Origin: Corbicula japonica
Taxonomy: Eukaryota > Mollusca > Bivalvia > Venerida > Cyrenidae
Length of the DNA stretch: 64,000 bases
Direction: 5' to 3'
Assembly: GCA_038501625.1 (NCBI GenBank)
Contig: JAZAYU010000079.1
Coordinates: 2,986,528 to 3,050,527 of the forward strand
Shown: positions 46,201 through 58,200 of the stretch, in pieces
Position numbering within the stretch: position 1 is the first letter of the stretch
Layout: every line of letters begins with the position of its first letter
Notes under the pieces: model-generated
What the model saw: the letters and a program-made list of their open reading frames with translations, nothing else
Databases searched by the model: none
What the model was told of the DNA's origin: nothing
Program-made: the position numbers and the translations under genes

Positions 46201-49200
46201 CCATTATTTTTAGCAGGGGAGTATGATTCAACAAAATCTTGTGACACAAACTTCTTCTACAGTTTTTAAGATATTGACTTGAAACTTTAAACATGTTCGG
46301 CCTGAAGTGTAGATGTGCGTGACATAATTTTTGTGTGGATCAGTCCATTATTTTTTGCAGGGGACATGATTTAACAAAATTGTGTTATGCAAACTTCTAC
46401 AGTTTTCAAGATATTGACTTGAAACTGAAATCATATGTTCTGCATGAAGTGCGCATGTTAGTGACATATTTTTTATGGATCAGTCCATTTTTGGTTGGAG
46501 GGGAGCATTATTTAACAAAATCTTATGACACAAACTACTTCTCCAGTTTTCAAACTTTTAACATACGTTCGTGATTAGATTTGCATGACATATTTTTTTC
46601 ATTTGGATCAGTCCATTATTTTTTAGAAGGGGAGCACGATTCAACAAAACCTTGTGACGTCAACTACTTTTACAGTTTTGTTTACATCCGGTGAAAACCC
46701 AAGTCGCTATTTTTAAACACAACTTTTGCAACAAATTTTCAGGATTTCAATTATTTTTCAACTTTCACCCATGAAAGATGCAAACATCATTTCTGTATAC
46801 TCTGACAAAGCAGTATTGCGGGGGTATTAATCACCTTCAGTGATAGCTCTAGTTTTGGTTATTTCTGACCAAAAACCAAACAATGTAGCATTGACTGACC
46901 AGTTTTCAGTATAGTTATTGATTAGCTCAGTATAGTTATTGATTAGCTTTTCTATACGCCCGTTTGAAAAACGGGACGTATAATGGGAACACCTGTGGCG
47001 GGCGGGCAGGCGGCGTCCACATGGTTTCCGCTCTCTAAGTCAAAGAGTTTTCATCCAGTCTTTATCAAACTTGGTGAATATGTTGGTGGGCATAATATCT
47101 CGACCAAGTTCTATAACCAGCCAAATCCCCCCAGGCACTCCTGAATTATGGCCCTTGAATTGTCCAAAATTACTCTTTCCGCTCTCTAAGTCAAAGAGTT
47201 TTCATCCGGTCTTTATCAAGCATCTGATTGGCTGAAATGGCGACCAGTCAGAATTTTAGCCAATCAGATGCTTGAGATTTGAGACTGATCTCCAGATTTA
47301 GTTTTATGATCTTGGGCCCTGGCAAGATCACTGACATGCCATCTGTTTGTTCTGTTCTCTCTTGACTCTACTGGTACAGCTTCAAAGGCTAAGACAAAAT
47401 AATACATGGTTAGATTTTTTGGAGGGTATAAATACAAGCACATCTCCATGAACAATCTTAATCCTTAACTCTAAACCTGTAACTCCATGGGATATGGTCT
47501 TTTTCTCACTGACAAATAGTGTAGATCTATTTCAGCCATGCCATATGATCAGGATCTACACTGTTTGCCCTTAGATTTTTTTGGTTATTTCTGACCAAAA
47601 ACCAAACAATGTAGCATTGACTGACCAGTTTTCAGTATAGTTATTGATTAGCTTTTTTATACGCCCGTTTGAAAAACGGGACGTATAATGGGAACACCTG
47701 TGGCTGGCGGGCAGGCGGCGTCCACATGGTTTCCGCTCACTAAGTCAAAGAGTTTTCATCCGGTCTTTATCAAACTTGGTGAATATGTTGGTGGGCATAA
47801 TATCTCGAACAAGTTCTATAACCAGCCAAATCCCCCCAGGCACTCCTGAATTATGGCCCTTGAATTGTCCAAAATTACTGTTTCGGCTCTCTAAGTCAAA
47901 GAGTTTTCATCCGGTCTTTATCAAACTTGGTGAATATGTTGGTGGACATAATATCTCGACCAAGTTCTATAACCAGCCAAATCCCCCCATGCACTCCTGA
48001 ATTATGGCCCTTGAATTGACCAAAATAAGGGTTTACGCTCTTTAAGTCAAAGAGTTTTCATCCGGTCTTTATCAAACTTGGTGAATATGTTGGTGGGCAT
48101 AATATCTTGACCACGTTCTATAACCAGCCACATCCCCCCAGGCACTCCTGACTTATGGCCCTTGAATTGTCCACAATTACTGTATCCGCTCTCTAAGTCA
48201 AAGAGTTTTCATCCGGTCTTTATCAAACTTGGTGAATATGTTGGTGGGCATAATATCTCGACCAAGTTCTATAACCAGCCAAATCCCCCCAGGCACTCCT
48301 GAATTATGGCCCTTGAATTGTCCAAAATTACTGTTTCCGCTCTCTAAGTCAAAGAGTTTTCATCCGGTCTTTATCAAACTTGGTGAATATGTTGGTGGAC
48401 ATAATATCTCGACCAAGTTCTATAACCAGCCAAATCCCCCCATGCACTCCTGAATTATGACCCTTGAATTGACCAAAATAAGGGTTTACGCTCTTTAAGT
48501 CAAAGAGTTTTCATCCGGTCTTTATCAAACTTGGTGAATATGTTGGTGGGCATAATATCTTGACCAAGTTCTATAACCAGCCAAATCCCCCCAGGCACTC
48601 CTGAATTATGGCCCTTGAATTGTCCACAATTACTGTTTCCGCTCTCTAAGTCAAAGAGTTTTCATCCGGTCTTTATCAAACTTGGTGAATATGCTGGTGG
48701 GCATAATATCTCGACCAAGTTCTATAACCTGCCGAATCACCCCAGGCAGTCCTGAATTATGGCCCATGAATTGTCCAAAAACTGAATTAGCGGTATCTGC
48801 TCTCCAAATCGAATAATTTTCATCGGATCGTTACGCAACTTTGATGATCAGCATTTTGACGGGCGTATTTTTTGTGTCAGTTTGGCACTCTTGTTTCCAT
48901 CATGTAAATAAACAGCAACTTGTAATAATAAAAATTTAGTTCATTTGTTAATTCATTTAAACCTTAAATAACGAAACAACCTAATGCAGTGATATTGTCA
49001 GCCATCTTTGCAATGCTTCCTATTTCCATTAACTGTTTCAGAATACACAAATACATTTTCGTAACAGGATTGTAAGTGGCATGGCATCATGCAACTTTAT
49101 GCAGTAGACCTAAACAGGGAAGCCCCTTTCAAGTTTTCGTTCAGAATGTTAGTTTTCTTTTGAAAATATTTTTTTTGCTGAATCACCAAAAAAGTGCTAT

Positions 49201-52200
49201 GAAAATATATGGTCAACCGTAACGTCACATAAAATTATGTTTGTAACCTGTATTGCAGAAAGCTATGACATTTAAGAGTGTTCCTGTTATGTGCATAGCA
49301 GCAAACAAACTGTTAATGAAATAAGGACACTACTGAAAACTGGATGGTACACAAGAGATCCTGATCAGACACTATGGATTGCTTTAATCCCATATGCAAC
49401 TAGTTTTCATCCAGATCAACCTGCTAATATGTGAATAATGACCAGGACTTACACTGTTTATTTTTGGGGCAGAAATAACCTAATGAACCTTAAAGTGACT
49501 GGTATAGATCCTGATCAGACTTCATGAATGAACAGGCTGATCTGGATCTTGAATTGTTGTATATAAGATTTAAGCTGTAACCATGAATGAAAGGGTTATC
49601 TCCTGCATCATATTTTGATTCCAAAGTAATACATTTGTGTGTATGTGTATTTATTTCCAGGCAAGAGAGATTCCTGGTATCAAGATCTTCCGGTTTGAGC
49701 AGTCTTTGTTTTTTGTGAACACAGAGCACTTCAAATCCCACCTTTACAAGAAAACCATCAACCCAAGGAAAGTGAAATTTGCAATGAAAAGGCGAGAGAA
49801 GTTATTATCCAACCAGAAGAAACAAGTAAGATCATGTTAATTTAGACATGACACAGTCATGCCAGTCTTCGCGAAAGGGATGAAAAACTGCCAGTCATCC
49901 GGTCTGGTGAAAAAAAAATTCTGCCAGACCGAAAAAGAATTTGCCAGACCGAAACAAAAACAATAATATTCTTCGTAAAACTATCTTAATTCACAATATT
50001 TATGCTACACATACATTGGAGCCAATTAAATAGCTCTATTTTCACTTTTACCCCCACACATGTTACAAAACAATAATACAAATTATTTAATCTATTTTTT
50101 ATTCTTGAAAAAATTACAAAAATAAATATGGCAAGGTCTTTCTGTGCCAGATGATATAAATTTGCCTTGGCACTCCCATTTATGTCCACTAAAACTTGTC
50201 TAGCAGTCTGCATCTGTTGCTGGAACTTTGCATCTCCGACAGCCTTCTTGTGGTCTAAAAAATAAAAAAAACTGTTCTAAATATATTGGAGGCCTTACTT
50301 TTCAGACACAAATGACAGTATACTACATTGATTCTGTTATGGAACAATAATACACAAATGCCATTAAGTAAATAAATATAGATATAAGTAAACAATCACG
50401 CTAAAACAATCAAACTTCTTTTTGTTTTGTTGTCAGATGCATGTATATTGCGGTGTTGCGTAATTAACACACCGTGAAATCTACGGTACATCAGGAAGTA
50501 CGTTCCATGCTGGACAAATGGTTTAAAACAACTTTTTATATAATTTATTGAGATTTATTTTAAATAAAAAGAAATAATGTACAAACAAACAAAAAATAAA
50601 GTATAAACAAACAAAAATTGCGGTCGTCAATTTCCAAAGGTGTCAGTTCTTTGAACTGATCGACGATCTGTTGGTCAGTCAAATTCGGCGATGTTAGTTC
50701 GTCGTCATCCGTCGTTAACCAGCTTGATATGTCGATGAGCAGGTAATGTCAAAACGACAAACGGTTTTGTCTATTGTGCTTAGCAGCTTTCATTAATTGT
50801 AGCTAATTTGCGGTTTGTCTCGGGAACGAAATTCTGTCAGTACTGTATCAGCTTGGTGTTTTTCGCACCTATTGTTCGTCACAAAGGGGGGTTCAAAAAC
50901 TTTTTTGTAAATAAAAAAATTACTTTCATTCATTTTCATACGTTTGATGTTGTATCTGTTGATGAACTTGTACATCGCCTCTTAAATCCCTGCATACAAA
51001 ATGTAACAAACCAGTAATGACGTAATTCGACACGAAATAAGCGTGTGTTTCGTGAATTTGTGACCAAAGTTGATTTGATCATTCGGTCTTTTTTACCACC
51101 CATGAAGAATGAACCAACATACACATTAAAAATGTACAAAAAATTGGGATCCACGGACCGAGCGCGATATATTGGATATCGCGATATAACGGATCACGAT
51201 ATAACAGAGCTGCAGTACAATTATATTATAGTGTTTGCACTAAGATTTTTCGTACCCAAAACGCCAAAAAAAATGCCGGCCGGCCGGACCGACGACTTAA
51301 CAAAACTGCCGTACCGAAGCAATTTTTGCCAGACATGACCAGCATTCCGGTGCCTTTCGCGAAGACTGTAATGCTAACACATTCATCTGGTGTGCCCCAA
51401 GGGTCTATTTTGGACCCTTGGTTATACCCCATACACAAAGTCTTCCTCAAACTTGCAAATTATTTTGCTTACAACAACAGATTTGTGATGCAGCTAACAT
51501 TCGTTGGTCAAGGTCATATGTGACTAAGTTATACCCCTTTTTTACCTGGATTTTTTTCATGAAAATTGAAGTTGTTAATAATTTTGTTCATTTCTCAATG
51601 TTCTACTTGAAACTATCAGTTTTGTATTGGGACAGTGTACCCATGGCAAGTGCTTTTTACTCTCAACTTGTGTTCATACAATTATATTTGTTGTACCATG
51701 TCTGTAGATCCAGATCAGCTGTCACATTCATGCCATCTAATCTGGATCTATGCTGGATGCATTTGGGTCGGAAAAACCTAATGAATCAAAAGTGTACAGT
51801 GTAGATCTGCTCTGTGCCATTGGATAACAGCCATATCCCATGGAGTCAAGGGTTAAAGCTACTATAAGCTCGGTCTTTGCCTATCTTATGCCAAAAATTT
51901 TTTAGCCTAATACCCAGGGATCTAACTTACATGTAAGTTCAATCACAGTGACAAAAAACTACTAGACTTGAGCAGGTTGAATCTTATTTTTAAAAATAGC
52001 ATTGCAGTTTAAAAAAAAAACAGCATTGTTGTCAACAGCTTTGGCTAGACATCTTGGTAAACAACAAATATTGGAAAGTGGAAGTAGACAGAATTACAGG
52101 AATGTACGAATGGCCCAGCAAAGACTATCGGTATTTTGAAAATTTTCAACTTTCACCCATGTAATTATAATTTTTAATAGCACATAAAATGGTCATATGT

Positions 52201-55200
52201 ACATTGAGCTAAGTGTTGTTTTCACAAAACCAAATTAATGTTATTGTCACAAATCATATGGTTTCTTAACCAGTTTGTAATCAGCTTGATTTTAGGTAAA
52301 AAAGTGTGTTGATATTTTGTGCTACCTTTTACTGGGTTTCATTCGACCTATGAAATGTTTCTTTGACTCTAAAAATTAAAAAAAAAATCTCATTTTGACC
52401 CCTGTGATTTTAGTTCGAGGATCATTTTTTCTTTAAATGTTTGGTATATTTTGGGTACTAATTGGCAGCATCCCCTAAAATCATCAGGTTGACCCTTTAT
52501 AAGATGTTCTTTAAAGAAATTTGATGTTGTTTCCTTCCTTATGCAATTACTTTAAATTTTTAATTTAAACTCAGAATAAAATGAACAGATTGAATTGTCT
52601 TGATTCTAATACATGTATGCATTGTTCAAAAAATCTAAAATGGATATATTTTTTTATTATACTGCAAAGAAATTTCCTTGAATTTGATTGGATAATTTGC
52701 CGCTGATGTATATCTGTATTTACGGATCGGCCGTAGATATGAACTGCACGTGCCTTAATTTCCCCGTCTGGCCTCCCACCTTTTGTTGTCGTCCGCCATT
52801 TTGTTTTGAATTTCCGTAAAAATGCATAATTTGAAGCCGATCTTGTAAATTATAAAGCGGTATGCTTAGGAATTTCTAAAATTGTTACAGAAAATATTTA
52901 TGTTATGTTTTTAACGTTGAAAACGATCAGATTATTCTCAAATTTTGTGAATAAAAATCAAATGGATAGTCCATTCAATTTCTATAGAAGTGACGTCATG
53001 CAGGTAAATTAATGACGTCAGACATGTAATTATTGAGGTTCTCAGAGGGGAATTAAGCCGTTCGGCATTAAATAAGCGAAATAATCGAAAAATCGATATT
53101 TTTTTTATTAATTTTGTCTGAAAAAGTCTTTGCAGTATAATAAAACAATTATTTGGTTCCTTGAAAGGGTATGTGAGGATATATTGCCGGTCTGGGTGTC
53201 ATATTATCCCTCGCCTGCGGCTCGGGTAATATGACACCCAGACCGGCAATATATCCTCACATTCCCTGTCAAAAAAACAAAAAACTATATAATATCACTA
53301 AGGCAAACAGTCTAGATCTAGATCAGCCTGCATATTAATGCAGTCTGATCAGGATCTTCACTGATAACTTTTAAATTTATTAGATTATTTAGGGCCAAGA
53401 AGTGACCAATGTAGATCCAGATCAGACTGCATGTTTTTTCAGGCTGATCTGGATCTACATTGGTTGTCCATGGGATATATGCCATATCCGATGTAGTGAA
53501 GGAATTAGCTCCTGAACTTTAAATATGATCCGATAAAATAGTAATTTATAACTTGGAAAAATATGTGTCACAGAAACACTTTCAAATTTCTCGAGTTGGA
53601 GATCTGTATGTTATTGTTTCATCCATTTACATATACCCTACTTTCATTACATTTATTGCTTGTTAAACATGTTAATAAAAATTTAATGCTAACTGAGCAC
53701 AAATATAAATCTTCAATAAATATGGCAAAACTGGCATCTTCTTACTTAAACTGCAATAAATTACTATAAAATGATCTCAGCAACAATAAAACATATCACT
53801 TAAGATGTCTGGCACTAAATTTTGTACTCAAAATGTCTGTCACATTTCAAATTAAGAGTGCTTTTGTAATATTTGAAATTTTTCTTAGTACATTTTAAGC
53901 AGGAACTTTGCAAACATTTTAGGTTGATTGAACTTACCTACATTCACCTAAAGTTCTAATTGGTCATCGGTTGCATACATTTAAATTGTAAACCAGTTTC
54001 ACTATGTAAAGAAAAAGATTTAAAAAGAAATGTATGGTCTTGAAATCAATTATTTAAAGTCATATTAATGTTTTTTGATGTTTTCTTATATCAATTCAGT
54101 ATTTATTAATTTACACTGCATACGGTGTTTGTACAGTCTTAATTGAAAAGGAGGTAATTACAAAATTTGATCCTTTGAAATGAATTGACTGGAAAAGGGT
54201 ACTGCCGATTGAGAAGGTTTTAAGTAATTCTTCCTAAAAAAAGCTTTTGTTAAAAGAAATTAAATAATTTATAAAAGTTATCGGGTTGCTTGGCCTTTAC
54301 CAACATAAATAACTCATGTACCAAGTAAGTTTAAATCACAAATTGAAGTTGTCATTATTGACAACTAATGAAAATGAAGTGCTTAGTTTATGTCTAGCTA
54401 ATAAAATATTTAAGACAAAAAGCCACCTATTAGAACTTTGTTTGTGTGAATATACAGCAAATTTTGTTGAGGGCCAGTTTGCAGACAGGCATCAACTTCT
54501 CATGTCTAGACTGTAACTTTGTCATGCATGGAGATATTTTTGAAGTAACTTTGCACAAAAATTATGTTGAAACAATATATCATGCATAACTACTGTCTGA
54601 ACTTCAAAAATTGACCATGCATCAGTTTTTAAAGCAAACTATAACTTTGTCATGCAGGGAGGTATTTTCAACAAAATTGGAACTGTGTTCATCTCTTCAG
54701 GAAAATATGGCATAATCCTAGGTCAAGGTGCTTCAAGGTTACTGTTACTAACTTTTAGAAAAATATACTTTTTTGGCACAGATGGTCACCTTATCTTAGA
54801 AGGTTTGTCATTTGCAACATACAAGTCTGTAAGGTCGAGTTCACTTTTTTAACCAAGTTTTTCAAACAATATTCTCAGTTTCTAGTTGGGGTAAAAATTT
54901 ATTAATTTAGGAGCTCATCAGGGGGAAGGGCCAGCCTCAACAGAAGTTGAAGTTTCATCTCAGACTTTGTCTGAGCAATAACTTCATTTTGAATGGAGGG
55001 ATTCAAAAAATAGCTTTTCTCACATAATTCCAAAGTAAGACTCACAAATTTCTGCCTCACGGGTCAAGGACAATGTTAATAGAATTTTCTTGACAGGGCT
55101 ATAACTTTGTTATGGAGTCATTTCAAATATCCTGGCAAATATGATCACCATAACAATGCAATTTGTTGTGCATAAGAACCAGCCTCCTACCTCCAAGGTC

Positions 55201-58200
55201 AAGGTCACTGTTACTAAAAATATGATTTAATATTGATTTTGTCTGAGCTATGACTTTATTATAAGTCAAGGCATTTTAAAATAATTTCGCATATGTTATC
55301 ACCAAAAATGGACACCATGTAGCACACCACACCTAGTCTTCTAGGTCCAAGGTCAAGGTCACATAACAAAGCCATGCAAAAGTGAGATCATTTTAATATT
55401 CAGTTATTTGTTAAGTTTAATCTTAACTTTTCTAAACCACACAACATGGAACATTATTATGATTCATAACATTACCACAAAACTGTTGTTGTTCTTGTTG
55501 TTTTGTCATGTTTATGACATAAAACAGAAATGTTGATAGTAAACCATCATGTTTAATATTAAACAATAGTGAATAAAATTAAAACTCTTTCAAGGATGTT
55601 GGAGCTGATAAAGATGAGATGTTAGAAGAAGCAGTGGAGGTTGCAGTCAAGTCAGGGTCAAGCGATGTCAAGGTCATGGTTGTAGCAGACAATAATCCAA
55701 AATGTCCGCCTGATGTACACTTCCACACCATCGTTCTCGACTGCTCCCCCTGGAGCTTTGTGGACTCTATGGGAGTGAAAGTTCTTACATCTGTATGTAT
55801 TTTTTGTTAACCCCTTGTATTGTTATCATAATGGCAACCAGTGTAGATCCTGATCAGCCAGCACGTCTAAGCCAGCACATCTACACTGATAGTTTCTCAG
55901 TCAGAAATAACCTTTTATTAAAATCTAAAAGTGAACAGTGTGCGTATGTGTATAGATCTATATGGGCTGTCCTTGAAATAAAATGTTCAAGTACATGTGA
56001 TATAAAATCAGAGGAAATTGAGGAATTTTAGGCTCCCTGATACTGATCAACTGGAATATAATAGGTACAACAAATATGCTTGGTTGGAAATAACTAAATC
56101 ACAAAGTGAACAGTGTAAATTCTGATCACAGAAGTGTCTGCTGATCTGGGTCTATACTGTTGGCGATGCAATAACAGCTATATCCCATGGAAAAGGGTTA
56201 ATCAATTTTCTGCAGCTGATCCTAGGAATTATTATGTTATAATTTGAGGAAAGTGGCCAAGTTTGTAATGTAATCGACAGTAATAATTTGAGTGCAATAA
56301 TGTTTTGTTTAACTGGAGCCTGGACTGGAGGTTATAAAGCTGAGATTGGAAACCAGTCTCAAATCTCAAGCATCTGATTGGGTGAAATGGTGACTGGTTG
56401 CCATTTCAGCCAATCTGATGCTTGAGATTTGAGACTGGTTTCCATGCTCAGTTTTATAACCTTGGGCACTGATGTTTATGACAAACAGGTTATCAGAGAT
56501 AACTAACTTGATTAAATCTCACAAATTTCTTACACATGTATCTTATAATTTCTTTTTCAGGTGATCTGTGAATACAAACAAATTGGGGTTACTGTTATTC
56601 TTGCCAATTGTAAAGGTTGGTATGAAATGTTTATTGTATTTTTTCTTCAGGATCGATTTGTCAGACACAATTTTGTTTCAAATAAAACTATTTCAGTAAT
56701 GAAATAATATCCAATAAGAAAATGTATAATGCTTAACTCTAATATGTGCAGACCTGAGCACTTAGATGATGCTATGATAATTGTATTTTATAGAACTGAA
56801 ATGTGTGTTCTGCTACAGGATGTTCAGCAACTGTATACATGTATTAGTGAAAAAAAAATTTTGACCTGCTACAGGTTATGAAAAGTGTGTATTATTGAAC
56901 AGAAATATGTTTTATGAACAGAAAAGATTACATGCTACAAGAGATTATCTATATATTATTTTATTAATTAACTCTCTCATATTGGCCCAGCATTTCTCAT
57001 ATTGGCCCAGTTAAGGCTTCTTGTGAATTTGATGGTTTTTATTTTGTTAATTTGTAAAATTGTCATTAATCAAGCGAATTCACATTGGACATGTTATTGG
57101 AACTCAGGCAGACATATTAGCCCTGGACCTTCGGCCTCGGGCTAATATACTACCCTTGGCCCAGTAATAAGGCCAATATGAATTCACTTTATTAATAACA
57201 TTATAGAACAAAAATCTGTTGTCAGCTAATAATGAGCTATAGGAGGTTAGGTCATTTATGTATAATCAACAGAAATAGGTTAAATGCTAGAAAAGACATT
57301 TATCTATTATTCAACTTGAGTATGGTTTATGCTACAAGAGATTATGAAATTTGTATGTTAGTGATCAGCTATATAGTATATGCTACATAATGTTTTTACG
57401 TTTGTTGCTGCAGAACGTTATGACATTTGTATATTATTGAACTGAGTATGATATGAGTATATTATATGCTACAGGGGGTTATGAGTAATCTGTTATCTGC
57501 TACAGGTGGAATCAGAGCCATGTTTGAGAAGACAAAGTTCTATGATACTGTAGACCATTCTAACATGTATGTATCAGTACATGATGCAGTTCTACATGCT
57601 CTGCACCTTGAAGCACTGGAGGCAAATGAACAGGTTTGCAAAACTATTGACTGCTTTTAATGAGCTCTTTACTCCATATGGCTGTTATCCCATGGGCAAA
57701 CATTTTAGATCCAGATCAGTGGTCACAGCTGTGCCTTCTGATCAGGATCTACACTGTTTGTTTTTTGATTGCATAGGTTATGTCTGACCAAGAAGTGAAA
57801 AGTATAGATCCTGAGCATAGTGCATAAATGTGCCAGCTGATTTGAATCTACACTGCTTGCTAATGCAATAAAACCCTTATATTTGGAGTAAATGGTTATC
57901 TTTTTTATTACTATTCTTTTTATTGATTTTGGACCTTTAATAAATTAAAATCTTTTTAAACTTTTTGCCCTTGTGTTTCTAGCAGATTATTTTTTGTTTG
58001 GTGAGTGATGTTGTTTAAATATATAGAGGATATTTGTTTTTACCAGTGAGATAGAAATATATGTCACCAAGTGAGCTTTGTTAGTCGTATTTTCACGATT
58101 GGCTTCATTTCACTGGGAAAATTCTATAATTTACTGAAAAGCATAAAATAAAGATCTGTGTTATGTTGCAGACTGAAGATATAAGCAGTGATATGACAGA

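Larger units (their letters stand above)
41120..46852 (+). mobile_element. Tandem-repeat element E (contains nested C and D)
   Basis: The 5' end is a hairpin (ATACCCCCGCATACGAAG, TATAGGGGGTAT) followed by GGTTCGTTGGTTCGTTGGTT and the first monomer. The 3' end has TTGCGGGGGTATTAAT (inverse of the 5' arm), a small hairpin ATCACCTTCAGTGAT, and the terminus AGCTCTAG. Between them are about two dozen monomers of roughly 150 bp marked by GTGGATCAGTCCATTATTTT, AAGATATTGACTTGAAACTT, CATGTTCGGCATGAAGTGTA. Two alternating monomer types are seen (GGAGGGGAGCACGATTTAAC and GCAGGGGACATGATTTAAC). The insertion lies in a T run whose empty site is preserved at about 47578-47590. Architecture suggests a Helentron-type non-autonomous element (inference). 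Confidence 0.85.
39426..49660 (+). other. Intron 13, 10.2 kb
   Basis: Phase 0, the longest intron in the STAS region. It carries P1 pieces (39603-39675, 40370-40550, 41010-41119 plus 46853-46905, 47487-47620, 49325-49600), P2 (40711-40858; 47218-47322), and tandem-repeat elements E with C and D nested inside (41120-46852). Two copies of element B (46949-47217 partial; 47659-48893) lie in a tandem duplication. Confidence 0.9.
49826..55594 (+). other. Intron 14, 5.8 kb
   Basis: Phase 0. A TIR element (49863-51370) with Tigger-type remnants, a reverse-transcriptase-like scrap (51375-51480), the duplicated P1 block (51703-51889), a TIR element (52652-53145) and a long hairpin (53172-53261). Then a P1 copy (53290-53510), a second copy of the 3078-type MITE (53941-54451) and degraded D-like tandem units (54500-55370). 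Confidence 0.85.

Noticed and set aside
41120..46852. CRISPR-like array because of regular spacing
   Set aside because: Whole monomers of about 150 bp are repeated with gradual divergence; there are no short repeats with unique spacers, and the context is eukaryotic.
47776..48453. Two identical 74-codon frames (47776-48000 and 48229-48453) as a repeated small protein
   Set aside because: They arise from the 151-bp monomers of element B with a three-unit period; no start context or conservation beyond the DNA repeat.
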